Positions 10,539 to 21,222 are shown, counted from the first letter of the stretch. The stretch is DNA of 64,000 bases from Haemaphysalis longicornis (GCA_013339765.2 CM023449.1:118672957-118736956), one strand, 5' to 3'. The notes: generated by a model from the letters alone, not told the origin. A program made the numbers and translations.

Positions 10539-10614
<76 letters not shown>
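10539..10614. repeat. (AT)n microsatellite
   Basis: About 38 uninterrupted AT dinucleotides. Confidence 0.97.
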
Positions 10615-10616
<2 letters not shown>

Positions 10617-11039
10617 CTTACGTGACATTCCTATGTTACCGATTAATGTAATTCCTGATCAAATATTTACAACCATAAAGCCGCTACCTGCATCAGTATG
10701 GATGAAACGGAGCTCTGGGTACAGCTTTATGTCACCCACAGGAGACCGCATGTCAAGGTCTATGGAGCTACATTTCTTTATTTTCTTAAGCGCCAATTAA
10801 GACCGCGGAAGCCGTGCAGCCAATAAACGCATGAACGGTTTTTTTTTGTTTCATTTTTTATGCGTTTCCTTGTGCGAAGCATGAGTAAGGCCGCAGCTGC
10901 CGTAAGACTCTCGAGCGCTTAAAGCTCATGGAACAACATACTTTCCTCCGGAATTGACTCTAACCACAGCAGGGACGTGGGCCAAGTGTCGGCGTTCCTA
11001 ACAAAACGGAACACATTCGCCGCTGAAGATCAGTTTGCT
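10615..11039. other. No gene recognised
   Basis: Non-coding by eye; GC content rises towards the island that follows. Confidence 0.5.
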
Positions 11040-11420
11040 CCCCAACGCGGGCAAACAGATTCGAGCAAAAAGCATCGGAATGGCCTCTGGCGAGCAGGGA
11101 TGGCAACGGCGCAGCTCCGCCACGGGGCGGCCTCTCTCGCATCCACCGTGGTCCCACGTAATTCGCGCCAGCAGCGCCAAATCCTCCCCTAGTAGTACGT
11201 GGCCTCTGAGAAACGTTGCATTAATCGCCATGGCAACGAGTGGCGAGGGGGGAGAGGGTGTTTGCTGACGTCGCGGACGCTGCTGACGTCATTTATCCCG
11301 CGGCAGCCAGGCCGTGCCGCCGCGCCCGGCCCCTGAAACCGACGCTCGTCGCAGCCGCGAAAGTTGGACGAGCGGCGCCGATGACTCGAAATGGCCGCCG
11401 CCCGTCGTTTTTTATGTGTG
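11040..11420. promoter_or_regulatory. Candidate orphan promoter / CpG-rich island
   Basis: A CpG-dense block in otherwise AT-leaning DNA. It contains an RFX X-box-like palindrome ATCGCCATGGCAAC (11224-11237, 12 of 14 matches to the ideal X-box), a half-site GATGGCAACG near 11100, a CRE-like TGACGTCG (11266-11273), a full CRE TGACGTCA (11284-11291) and a YY1-like AAATGGCCGCC near 11390. These motifs cluster in animal promoters. No exon or long frame follows on either side, so a transcript is not shown. A GC-rich repeat fragment is the alternative. Confidence 0.4.
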
Positions 11421-12400
11421 CAGTAACGTGTTTAATAATTGAACGAAGAAAACATGTAGGTAATAGTACGTTTTCTGGTGTGGAATTGTTGTCTTTGTGG
11501 CGATAATAATTGTAGTGTTACACAAACATTATTTTTGCTATGCATTTATTCAAAATTCATATGAGGACGTCTTTGATTCGAAGTCATGAAAACACATGTA
11601 CTACACCCATATATTGCACATACATTTTATGTACACAGTATTGACTAGCAAAAATATGACATATGCAAATTTAGGCATACAATATTGTACAATAGGGAAA
11701 AAACGTGCTACATACACATTTACAATAACACGGTTAGGCGGGCTAGTTGGTATTCTGAATTTATGGCTGTAACTTTTGCGCAACTTTACACGGTGACAGG
11801 TACAGGTCTTCGAGTCCCTTTTGTATCGGTCTCCGTCTAAAGTTGCGCAAAGTTACAGCCATGATACACATTTAGGTACACAATACTTGATTACGAAAGA
11901 AGAACTTCGAAAGTTCTAGTCCCTACACAGATTTTTTTTTTCGCGCACACCTCGGCGGGAGAAGAAAAGAACTTGAAAGTTCCACTCAATGTATACTTAT
12001 TTCTTGGGCTCACCTCGAGACAGGAATATTCTTTAGACATTAAAAAAATTCGTTTCAGTTCAGAGACACAATAATTGGGAATCTATATGTTAAAAGAAAG
12101 CGCGCACACGTAGGCTTCAAGCCCTGCCTTTCGGGCGAGTTAACGCAAACTCTGAAAGAAAGCGTTGACCCGCCCATTAACCTGCATACACTTCCGAGAA
12201 ATCATGTTCACACCAACAAAATGCATCCATAAAAAACTGTTGCAACACAATGACCGCACTGTAGACACTCTTTGCTGGATTATATCTACGTACAAAAACA
12301 ATGCCCAACCATGTGCACTTCGTAGAACACAGAACACAAATCGAACGCACCCGTCTTTTCTTTTAATGGCGCGTGAATTAACAGTCTGCTTACCGGGGGT
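11421..12400. repeat. Non-coding, with a 26/25-nt inverted repeat (11763-11788 / 11838-11862)
   Basis: No gene seen. The arms read ATGGCTGTAACTTTTGCG... and its complement with one bulged base, separated by 49 nt. It is a strong potential hairpin, perhaps a foldback element or a MITE end pair. Confidence 0.6.
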
Positions 12401-14123
12401 GGGAGAAAAGGCGGGGGGGGGGGGGAGAAGACACCCAGAAAAAAAAAGAAGCTTTCCTGTATTTTAAGCCGCAGATATCGGCTAGGTTGTTACAAGCTAC
12501 CCTCTAACTCGTGTCTGGGCAGCGCCTCTTATCTCATCCTGTCCGATACGGCATGACCATTCTATAACTTCAGAACTATGGAACACCAAACCCATTCGCG
12601 ATAAGATGACAAGGCGCGGGCGCGCACTTTAGATTGAACAGCAAAGCCGGCAATGCTACTTGGTTTTATTTATTTTTTAATGAGCGAAACGCTTGCAATG
12701 GCGGCTGCAGACAACGCATGTATTTCGGTTTGGCCTTCCACTGCTTCATGTGAAAATCGACTTGCATTGAACACCGCGGAGTTACGTCAGATTTTTCAGA
12801 GCTCTGAAGCAACTCTTGGCAGTAGTTTCGCCGCAAATATACGTTTTGGAGCAAGACGGGGGAGGAAAAAATGCTTAGGGCGCAGCACCTCCACGCCATC
12901 AATCGATGTGGTAGTATGTACGCCATGAAAGGCAAGAAGCGCGTACAGTTGAGCTTGCCTTCTTTGTGAGCAGGTGCGTCGTGATGACATTGGATGGATT
13001 GAGGAGAGTCACCGGAGGAAACGTCCAATGAAGTCGCAAACCGTCCTCGACTTGGGGCCCCAACCTAGACTCATACCTGCTGCACGAAACAACAAAAATA
13101 CCTTGATAAGTATACTGAATCGACGTTCCAGCAGTTACTAAGGCAATCATCAAAAAACGGCTATGCCACCACAAATTGATCTTGCGAGCAATTGTGTGCG
13201 TGCCAAAGACGCGTTTACTTCTAAAACTTTGCGTACCTGCACAGCTGGGATATATTTGCACATTAGTTTCCACTCCAAGACGAGTGACATGTCTCATTAA
13301 CTTCACGTTACATGCGCGAATTATTTTGAAAACAGAAGAGTGCAATCAGTCGGCTTTAAGGAATTCACTATAACTTGTACAAAGCTAATTTGCTTACCTG
13401 TCGTCCTTGGAGAAGGCGAGAAACTTGGTCGAACTGTACCGCCCTGTGTTGCTGCACCACAGACCTGCGCAGGAATGGTAACACTCCTTCTTCCGCTGCC
13501 CCATATTCAGAATACATTCGAATGTATTTTATAATGCAGCGAAACTCTCCGCCCGTGGAAGCGTTTAGGCAACCCGCGCAACCCTTCGCACGCCGGCTCG
13601 CTCACGCACGTACCGAACTGGCCCGCCGTGCGCGCCGTGAGAAAGAAAAAAAAATATTGGCGCCGGTGAGCTGTTGCGCATGCGTGAGGAGGCGCGGAAG
13701 CGTTGACGGTGTGGAAAGAAAGAAAAACTGAGGGAAAGGGAAGGGCCACGCCGCAGCACCGTGCCGCTAGGATCGCCACAATTTCGGAAACCGAAACTAG
13801 CCAAAGTCGCCGACCAGTGGCTCCGCTTGAGCTGGCGATAAGGCGAGCGTCCGAGTATCGAAATGGGTCGTCCGGATGTGCCCACGCATTCTCGCTGTCT
13901 GCGGCGGATGTATTCACAGATCGCGCTGGCATGCACTTTTGTCCGCTCCGGCCACCGCTCCCGTAGGGCACTTGTGCTTAACCGCCAGGCCCCACGTTCA
14001 TTTAGTCAGGAATGCTCGTTGGGTTGCTTTTTACGAAAGTAAGCGAAAAAAAGTGGCCACCAAGGAAAAAAAAACTTGTATTCAAAATGGAACCGGAAAG
14101 CTTCAGCTCGTGCGAGGTGAAAG
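12401..14123. other. No gene recognised
   Basis: Non-coding. A G homopolymer lies at about 12411-12424. A GC-rich stretch at 13560-13970 contains an ISRE-like GGAAACCGAAACT near 13787, but no gene structure. Confidence 0.5.
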
Positions 14124-14494
14124 CAACCACAAGGAGAGAGAGAGACAACCTTTAATAGAAAAGGATGACCACTGGTCACGATGGGGGAAAGGAATGGGGA
14201 GGGAGGGTAAGAGAAAATAAACAAATTAATGCTGGTCGTTCTCAGTAGAGTCAATAACTGGGCCAGTTCTTGGAACCTGCAATTTATGGGCCAGTTCATG
14301 GTGATCGCAATGGGGTTTGTGCGCATACACCAGTTTGTTCGAGGGAGGACCCGCTCAAACAACCCGTGCCAGACCGCGTTTAATTGAATAAACCGCTATT
14401 TCATATAATAGTTGTGCATCAGTTTGTTGGGGATCGGGATGGGGTTGGGGAGATTGAAATGTACGGTGCGTGGCGAAAGCTGGGCACCTTCAAA

Positions 14495-15060
14495 CTAGGT
14501 GTGTGAGGTCTGATGGAGTGGTGGTACGGCAGTAAGGACATCGAGGGGGCAGGTGAGGGGGTATACACTTGCGAAGTGTTTCAGTGTGGTACGCTGAATT
14601 TGCAATATATTTGTTAATAAAAATTTCGCCTGAGCGGGGAATAGGAGGTAGGCGGCTGAGGTAGCCAGCTGAGTTAGGGCTTTTAGACGTGTGCGTCGGT
14701 CCTTCTTGTGCTGGTGAACACGCATCGCTGGGGAGGGAGAGGGGGACCGCGATGGCCTTACCCCAGGCACCAGTGGAGGATAAGAGGGGGAACTCTCCTG
14801 AGCGGCCCTATGAGCCGCCTGGTTGCCTGAAGAAAATGGTTCGTGGCCAGGTACCCAGTCGACGCGGATGTTGGTGTTGTTCCGTTTGAGGAGTTGAATT
14901 TGAAATAGAATTTCGTGGACGACAGGGTGGGTCGAATCATATGATCGCAAAGCTGTGAGGGCCTCGTACGAATCTGTGAGTATGCGTATGGAGGGCGGTA
15001 GAGGTGGGTCACAGTCAAAGGCGATAGCTGACACTGCGTTGTTAATAGCGTACAGCTCCG
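14495..15060 (-). pseudogene. LINE RNase H domain and C-terminus
   Basis: Continues the LINE RNase H in another frame. It contains the second acidic motif (ILTDSYEALTAL), the WVPGHEPFSSGNQAAHRAA motif with the conserved His/Asn/Ala pattern that closes RNase H in I-clade LINEs, and a basic C-terminal tail. It ends at the stop near 14495, followed by about 350 bp of 3' UTR before the CT tail. Non-functional because of the frameshift and the 5' truncation. Confidence 0.78.
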
Positions 15061-15103
15061 CATCGAGGCTGGAAAGTTCTTTGCCAAGTATGGTAGTGTA
15101 CCC

Positions 15104-15844
15104 TTAGAGAACCGGTGCCTCAGGGCATGTCCAAGCAAGGCCCGCGCCGTACTGGTTTACGCTTTCGTCCGTGAAAATGTCCAGTTCGTTCTGAAGGCGA
15201 TCCCTTTGGAGGCGTCGGATTCGCCGCTGTCGCAATAGAGTATTAGTACGCTCTATTGGTCTACTATGCGTAGAAGTATCAATTGCTGGACGCTGCCAGG
15301 GTGCTATGGGGACTGGGTAATGGGAAAGTACTGGTGGTCTGCTGGCGTCCCACGCTACTAAGGCGTGTTCCTGGTGTGTAAGGGGTCTATTGAAGTCCGC
15401 CTGGGCTTTGGCCTCCTGAATGATGGCTTCAATAGGAGGAAGAGGTACAGCTTGCTCCAGTTTACCAATGGGTGTATGCTTTGGTAAGCCAGTGACTGTC
15501 CTGAGGTTCGCCCGATGTAGCACCTGAATGGTTTTGGTGTCGGTCTTGTTGAGGCCGTAAGCCGTTGCACCGTACGTGAGGGTGCTCACAGTGACAGCCC
15601 TGGCCATATTCAAGATGGCTTTCTGCGATGCTCTACCATATTTATTCGATAATCGACGAATGGAGTGCAGTAAGGCATTCCATTTCTGTTTTAATCTTTT
15701 GAGCCAAATGCCAGGACTGTTTTTTCTTCCAATGGGAAGGCCTGGGAGTGTAATGGGCTCAGTTGAAGCAGATACAACGCAGTTGGCTAGGTTGACTACA
15801 ATTTCTTGGGGCGGGTCAGGTGGCCTACAACCGTATACTGCCAA
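15104..15844 (-). pseudogene. LINE RT C-terminal region to RNase H start
   Basis: 247-codon open segment of the LINE polyprotein. It opens inside the RT domain (VYGCRPPDPP) and contains the typical post-palm segment with YGATAYGLN and a His-rich spacer. It reaches the first RNase H acidic motif near the end (DIFTDESVNQYGAG; the family consensus is TDGS-like). The 5' part of RT, including the catalytic YADD box, is missing through truncation. A frameshift near 15110 breaks the link to the rest of RNase H. Confidence 0.8.
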
Positions 15845-15885
15845 AAATTCGGTTTTTCAGAGCTAGGTCTACAACCACAAGGAGA

Positions 15886-16500
15886 ATCATAAAAGAAGCA
15901 CAAATATTCGAGCTGTCCCAGGATAAGGCGCGCGAGAACTGCGAAGGGGGAAGATGAATCACATTAAACAAACCTCTGTTCAGTTCATCAGGAGAACAGT
16001 GAACAGTGAGGGCAAGATCTGAGCTGAGGTAGCAAAAAGCGGAGAACGGCACCACAGCCCTTTTGGCGAATCAGTGCACAGCACTTCACTTGAAAACTCT
16101 CAAGTTGAGTGGAACTGCTTTATCTTTTTTCCAACGCGCGGTCCGCTCCGACCACAGCTTTTCGTGTTCTTTTTTTCGTAAAAAGATGGTAAGTTTACCA
16201 AAACGGTACGTTGACTTCTTCCCAACGTCTCAAAAAGGACGCCGATGAAGGAAGCGAAATACACGCGTGGTTTTCTTATTTAATGGGGAGGATAAGGGCA
16301 TTTACTTTGTAAATGAAACAGCACAAAATTTTAGCCTCCCCAAACCATGTAGTTTTCGAGTTAGACACTAAGACAATAATTGGATTATTGGGTCCACACT
16401 TAAATAACAGAGGGGAGGTGGTATCAGCTTTTTTGTTATGGCGCTGATATTAACATAGTGATTGATCCCTCTAGACAATTTTATTTGAAATATTCACTAT
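15886..16500 (+). repeat. Dispersed repeat fragment (about 15920-16135)
   Basis: About 16048-16130 (GGCGAATCA, TTGAGTGGAACTGCTTTATC) is a diverged copy of 18848-18925. A short upstream match (GCGAGAACTGCGAAGG) recurs near 18797. No gene seen. Confidence 0.5.
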
Positions 16501-16559
16501 CTCCGGGTTGCTCTCCGGGTTGAGGGGTTGCCCTACGCTTGCGCTTGAACCCCCCCTCA

Positions 16560-16620
16560 GCGACGCATCCCACCAGGGTTCCCGCGAGGGGAGGTGGCGT
16601 AATTTTATTGTATTAATTTC
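16560..16620. repeat. CAGGGTTCCC...GGCGTAATTTT repeat, copy 1
   Basis: A block of about 35 bp (from CAGGGTTCCC at 16574) recurs at 26473-26504 and 46984-47017, each time as a variable spacer followed by ATGGYGTAATTTT-like sequence. It is an end of an unidentified repeat family. Confidence 0.5.
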
Positions 16621-16656
16621 ACGCTGGGAACCAAAGAGAGCAACATTGAAAAAATT

Positions 16657-17079
16657 CCCCGCATTTCCCCGAGGGGAAGAATGTGAAAGTGCGAATGCAC
16701 GAGTTGAATTTGCGCGGTTCGGTTGTGTTCGCGAAAGAGAGATCACACACACACACACAACTACAAAGAAAGAAAGATGCATTTATTCACAGACACCTAT
16801 TTGTGTTGTCGTTGTACTTGATTGCTAGAGCGGATCTCAGCTATGACATTTCGTGTCAGTACTCCTTTAAGCGGGGTGCATTAGCCCTTCTCACGCCCGA
16901 TTCCTGGCCAATCCCCCACGTGGTATGTGCCCATGTCAGCGGCCAGGCACAGCGCGCGCCCATCTCCCCCCGTTGCCAAGGAAGACGAAGAGATTCCTGG
17001 CCAATCCCCACGTGGGTATGCTATGCGGACATCGCCGGTGGACGCAGGTTCAGGGTCGCTTAAGAAGTGCATCGCACTT
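16657..17079. repeat. 420-bp dispersed repeat, copy 1
   Basis: Matches 37040-37459 almost base for base. It is flanked by AAAAT on both sides (16651-16655 and 17080-17084). It has a (CA)n run, a CATTTATTC that would be a poly(A) signal on the minus strand, and an internal direct duplication of about 30 bp (TTCCTGGCCAATCCCC...). No coding function is recognised; the conserved minus-strand frame is probably incidental. Confidence 0.8.
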
Positions 17080-17084
17080 AAAAT

Positions 17085-18420
17085 GCGACTAACAATTACC
17101 CGTTAGTTGTCTTACAGCACTATGTACACGGCGGCAATGCATCCCTGTGCTTTTGGCGTGCGAGAACATTTCGCCGCAGCGAATCTGCGATCTTCGGAAA
17201 ATACAAGCAAGCAATCTTTCTCCAAAGTGGTGTTCGAAGTTGCAGGACACACACGGCTGAGTAAAGTCATATCCGCGGCATGCGCCTTTATAGAAGCTGT
17301 GTTAGAAATTTTCTTGTAGTGAGGCTCTACCAGCATGAACAAACACAGGCTTAAAAATCTGTGCAGAAGTTCTGCTAAATTTACGTTTCGTCACATCGTT
17401 GGCTAAATTCGGAGCTTTCAATACCGAAACAACACAGCGTTTATTTCTTTTCGTGAAAATATTATTATCTACTTTGATATCGTGGAGCTCACATTTCAAT
17501 ATTTAGGGAGGATTGGCAGTATCACTGGATTAATTTATTTGTGATTGCGGTGCCTCTTCTTGCTGAAAAAGTTCGGTACATTTTGTAGGTTGAAGGCTCT
17601 CTTTGTAACCCAAAACCAAATTATTACTACAGTAGGCTGCACCAGATTAAAAATAGTCAGTATCTTAGCCAATGCACTTTCGTCCGCGCAAAGGATATCA
17701 TCTGATGCCTGGGTTCTTACAGTTTCTTGCTTTGGTGTTTTCTTTGAAAGCCAAGCTTTAGTGCCCTCACTGATGCCAAATTGCGAAAATACGCCCTGAC
17801 GGAAAGATAACTTTATCTGACGGTGATGATTAATGATCGTGGTTGAAGTGAAAGAAAAACCTCATTCGCTCCTCCATCCAACGATGATGACGGTTGAACG
17901 CGAGGCTTTCTAGTGATGGATTCTTTGTTTGGACAGGCCTACGCTGCGAGTATGTGCTACTCTGGAGGTACGAACCACTATTTTCTAATACCCACAGAAA
18001 CTCTCGTGTGAGCACTCCGTAGGTCTAACGTTTGGGTTTGAGGTGCACGGCGCGAATCGCTACATGCTGCTCAGCGTTCGCTTCGGCCAAGTCGAAATAG
18101 AGCAATCAGATAGACGCTTCTAGCCACGGGAAGTGTTTTTAAATTGTAGAGTATTTTATACGGTATATTATAGAGATGCGACTGCCGCAATTAGGTGGCG
18201 CAGGGCGATAATGGGCCTAAGTGGAGCCTAATGTACCGGGGTCAGGGAGTGATGCTGAGGCTTCGAAAATGATGCGGTTTAAATAGTCATAACCGTTCAA
18301 ACCTCGTCAACCGCTGCCGCTTGTCGTACATCTCCCGGTTGTTTCGTGCAAAGGAAGCTGCAGGTGCATTTCAGGCAAAATCTGTGTATATAACCGGGAG
18401 CCCCCGCGTTCCTTTAGTTA
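17085..18420. other. No gene recognised
   Basis: Short chance frames only. Confidence 0.5.
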
Positions 18421-18475
18421 GTAGCTCTCGTTAATTTGTTTTTTTTTAAGAGAAAAACGCGGCCCCTCAATAAAG

Positions 18476-18722
18476 AAATGGCGCGTTCGAAATGACGCAG
18501 AAAGGCTCCAGCCGCGCAAGAACACAATTGGCGCGTTCTATGTGCCGTAGAAAGGCTCCAGCAACGCAAAAAAATGGCTCCTTCGAAATGCCGGAGAAAG
18601 GCTTCAGCCACGCAAGAAAAAAATGGCGCTTTCGAAATGTCGTAGAAAGGCTCCAGCCACGCAAGAAAAAAAAATGGTGTGTTCTAAATAACGCAGAAAT
18701 TCTCGAGCCGCACAAAAACAGC
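18476..18722. repeat. Tandem repeat, five degenerate ~50-bp units
   Basis: Units start near 18477, 18527, 18571, 18621 and 18673. Each reads roughly ATGGCGC.TTCGAAATG.CG, then AGAAAGGCTCCAGCCACGC and an A-run. Long frames on both strands here arise from the repeat and are not taken as genes. Confidence 0.85.
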
Positions 18723-18784
18723 TCCAGCAGGCGAAGGTAAAGCGACTGCAAAAAGGACAGAACTCCCGCTTATGCAGTTTCATG

Positions 18785-18930
18785 CAGGGGGCACGCGAGC
18801 ACTGCGAAGGCGGGAAATTTGAAATGCAGAAGTGAGCGAATAATGGCGCTGCAGCCCATTATGGCGAATCACTGCTCTGCACTTCAGAAAGCTTTCACAT
18901 TGAGTGGAACGGCTTCAACTTTTTAGGGGC
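18785..18930. repeat. Dispersed repeat fragment related to 16.0 kb
   Basis: 18848-18925 resembles 16048-16130 (GGCGAATCACTG, TTGAGTGGAACGGCTTCAAC), an old repeat pair. Confidence 0.5.
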
Positions 18931-18977
18931 GAAGCAGCTTGAGGACGAGGCTTGCCCGGCGTCCAGCGTCCATGCTC

Positions 18978-19315
<338 letters not shown>

Positions 19316-19357
19316 AGAGCTACTGGAGAGCCGTGCTGCGCATGCGCGAGGATCATT

Positions 19358-19452
19358 AGATTAGATTGGGTGGGATTGGATTGGATTGGACTGCATGGTA
19401 TTGGATTTGGATTGAATTGGATTGAAGTTGATTGGTTCCGATTGGATTGGAA
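19358..19452 (+). repeat. GGATT/GATTG minisatellite
   Basis: Degenerate pentamer array (GGATTGGATTGGACT...), about 18 units. Confidence 0.85.
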
Positions 19453-19599
19453 ATCGTTTTAAGCAGCAGTAAGTAGTCTCACGGGTGATTTCCGGTAACA
19501 ACGATCGCCCCTTGCTTCGCCCAGTCTTCATGATTCACTTCGTGGAGATGCGTGAATTTTTCCTGTCCCTTCACTCAAAATAATTCATTATTATCACCA

Positions 19600-19790
19600 C
19601 AAAAAGTTGGCTTTCTCCCACAGGGCGGATTGGTGTATAATGGCATCAGTGGGGACATTACAGCTTTGCTTTAAAAAAAACGCCTCCCGTGACCGAAATC
19701 GAACCTGGGTTCCTCGCGTTATAAAGCCGAGGTGTATCCGATTTCTCCATTTCGACATGCTCATTGGACGCCAAGCAGCAGCTACTTAGT
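19600..19790 (-). mobile_element. tRNA-derived SINE-like fragment
   Basis: Minus-strand tRNA-like segment 19684-19757 with B-box-like GGTTCGATTTC and an anticodon-loop-like CTTTATAA. It matches 970-1040 closely (CTCCCGTGACCG, CCTCGCGTTAT.AAGCC). An older or 5'-shortened member of that family. Confidence 0.6.
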
Positions 19791-20149
19791 CGCGCCGTAC
19801 ACCCCAAACCCAAATGTTAGGAGGACAGAGTGCACATCCGAGAGTTGTTGTGGGAATCCTAGAAAAGTGGTGCGGCCTCCACAGCCACACCACACCTAAA
19901 ACCGTCTTTCTGTGGCTCTGCAGACAATTGTCTGCATAGCCGCAGAAAGACGCTTTAAAATATTAATGATTGAATGCACTTTCAATGGCCCGAGGCCTTC
20001 AAATGCTGCCCGAAATCAAAGCTACAAAGATGGCCTAAATCAAGCATTTTGTCAAAACGTCGAGAAAAATGATGAAAATCCCCTTTTTTCTCATAAACGT
20101 TTAATAAAAAGTAATTAGAATATACAGTTCGTAGAAAAGCATTTAAAAA

Positions 20150-20210
20150 GAAATTTTGGTTGATCCCTCGTTCCTCGTAATCGGTAAAACACGAAAGTGA
20201 AAGGAGCCTT
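20150..20210 (+). repeat. GTTGATCCCTCG...AACACGAAAGTGAAA repeat, copy 1
   Basis: About 50 bp that recurs at 34745-34795 (GGTTGATTCCTCGG..., AACACGAAAGTGAAA). The ACACGAAAGTG end is complementary to the CACTTTCGTGT end of the repeats at about 21190, 34960 and 35155. Confidence 0.5.
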
Positions 20211-20584
20211 CACAGGAGCAGTTGAATGTTAAAGCAACCCCCTTCATGTGCGAAGAGTTTGCGAGCCTGACTCCTCCAGAGGAAGGGATGCCGACACGCA
20301 AGAAACGAAAACAATAACTGGTTTATTCCGGGACAACAAAACCAAAAATGACATGCACAGAAACAGCAACTTGAAACACAACGGTCATGGCAACAACGCC
20401 ACAGCGGAATGTGCCTCAATAAATGTGCGTTCCCCGTACACAAAGGCGGTGGCATCCAGACGCCAACTGGCGGTGCTCATTGGCGTCATAATGCGCTACT
20501 TCGCTTCGACTCTCCTAGAGGGCAGCACCACCTGAATTAGTCATAGGGAAGGACATAAGGCGTGTTAGTAGAGCTGCTTACGTC

Positions 20585-20680
20585 TCTTCTTATAGAGCAG
20601 TCGGTAGAGCGCCACGTACATACCGCTGCGGCGAGAGGGCTCGAGAGAGCATGCGCTCGAATCTGGGCGCCGCAGCGTAA
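20585..20680 (+). mobile_element. tRNA-like segment (SINE head or tRNA pseudogene)
   Basis: A-box TAGAGCAGTCGG (20593-20604), close to the tRNA consensus, and B-box-like CGCTCGAATCT (20654-20664). The spacing is longer than in an ordinary tRNA and no clean cloverleaf forms by eye, so it is not called a functional tRNA. The MITE at 20685 inserted directly beside it. Confidence 0.45.
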
Positions 20681-20684
20681 ATTG

Positions 20685-21122
20685 CATGGCGTTTTATACT
20701 AATATATACTAGAGGGAAATCTCTCGCTGCAGCCGCGGGCTGGCGGCGCCATTGCCGCTAGGGACGTTCCTCGCCTACTTGGCTTAGCTAGCCATACGGC
20801 TTCTTTTTTTTCTCGAAGCCAAAATCAACGAACAAGTGGGAAATTTCTTTCTTGTTCATCGTACATGAAGCTTCTAAACAGCTACTGACAAATTATTCTT
20901 TTTGGAGGTACACTTTTATAATAACAAAACAAATTTCATGAACCATCTACGGTAATATTGTTGTTTTTTGCAGCCAGAGTCAACTTTAGCCCGTTCATGA
21001 GCCATGCCAAGGACAAGTGGAACGTGCCTGACGGGTACATGGCGGAACGCTCACTGAAGCGCGGCTCCCCTAGACAGTGGCGCCAGATTTTTCTCTAGTA
21101 TGTGTTAGTATGAAACTCCATG
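20685..21122 (+). mobile_element. hAT-like MITE, copy 1 (438 bp)
   Basis: The terminal inverted repeats are about 36 bp. The left end opens CATGGCGTTTTATACTAAT and the right end, reverse complemented, opens CATGGAGTTTCATACTAAC; both continue to ATACTAGAG. Flanking 8-mers GTAAATTG and GTCAATGG agree at 6 of 8 positions, compatible with a decayed 8-bp target-site duplication as made by hAT transposases. The second copy at 35730-38291 has a perfect 8-bp duplication. No transposase is encoded, so the element is non-autonomous. Superfamily assignment is inference from TSD length and CA termini. Confidence 0.8.
20974..21098 (+). other. Exon-like segment inside the MITE
   Basis: A polypyrimidine run ending in TTTTTTGCAG (to 20973) is followed by an open stretch of 41 codons, AGAGTCAAC... 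to a TAG at 21096-21098 within the right inverted repeat. The peptide includes FMSHAKDKWNVPDGYMAERS. It is not recognised. The same splice-acceptor-like junction and peptide, with one frameshift and substitutions, are present in the other copy (from 38141). Confidence 0.4.
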
Positions 21123-21139
21123 GTCAATGGCAGTTCTTC

Positions 21140-21222
21140 TCTTGACGTCACTTCCGTGACAGATATGACGTGAGTGAAATTTCGTGGTACACACTTTCGT
21201 GTTAAAACACGTACTAGAAAAG
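21140..21222. repeat. GACGTCACTTCCGTGACRGATATGAC repeat, copy 1
   Basis: About 80 bp shared with 34890-34990 and 35085-35175, ending in CACTTTCGTGTTAAAA. A tick-type dispersed repeat of unknown class. Confidence 0.6.

Larger units (their letters stand above)
14138..15871 (-). mobile_element. 5'-truncated LINE (I/R1-like, RT end plus RNase H) with 14-bp TSD
   Basis: Minus-strand non-LTR retrotransposon copy, 1734 bp. CAACCACAAGGAGA occurs at 14124-14137 and again at 15872-15885, a perfect 14-bp target-site duplication that fixes both ends. The 3' end on the minus strand is ATTAAAGGTTGT followed by a short (CT)n run instead of poly(A). It carries the RT C-terminal region and an RNase H domain, typical of I-related clades. 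The 5' truncation inside the RT reflects incomplete reverse transcription. Confidence 0.88.

Noticed and set aside
20585..20680. Functional tRNA gene
   Set aside because: A and B boxes are good but spacing is too long and stems do not pair; called only as tRNA-like.
21119..21137. 19-base exact match to 422-440 (CATGGTCAATGGCAGTTCT)
   Set aside because: At 422-440 it encodes the LINE TAIDHA motif, but the surroundings at 21.1 kb do not continue as LINE; part belongs to the MITE end. Probably coincidence or a tiny scrap.
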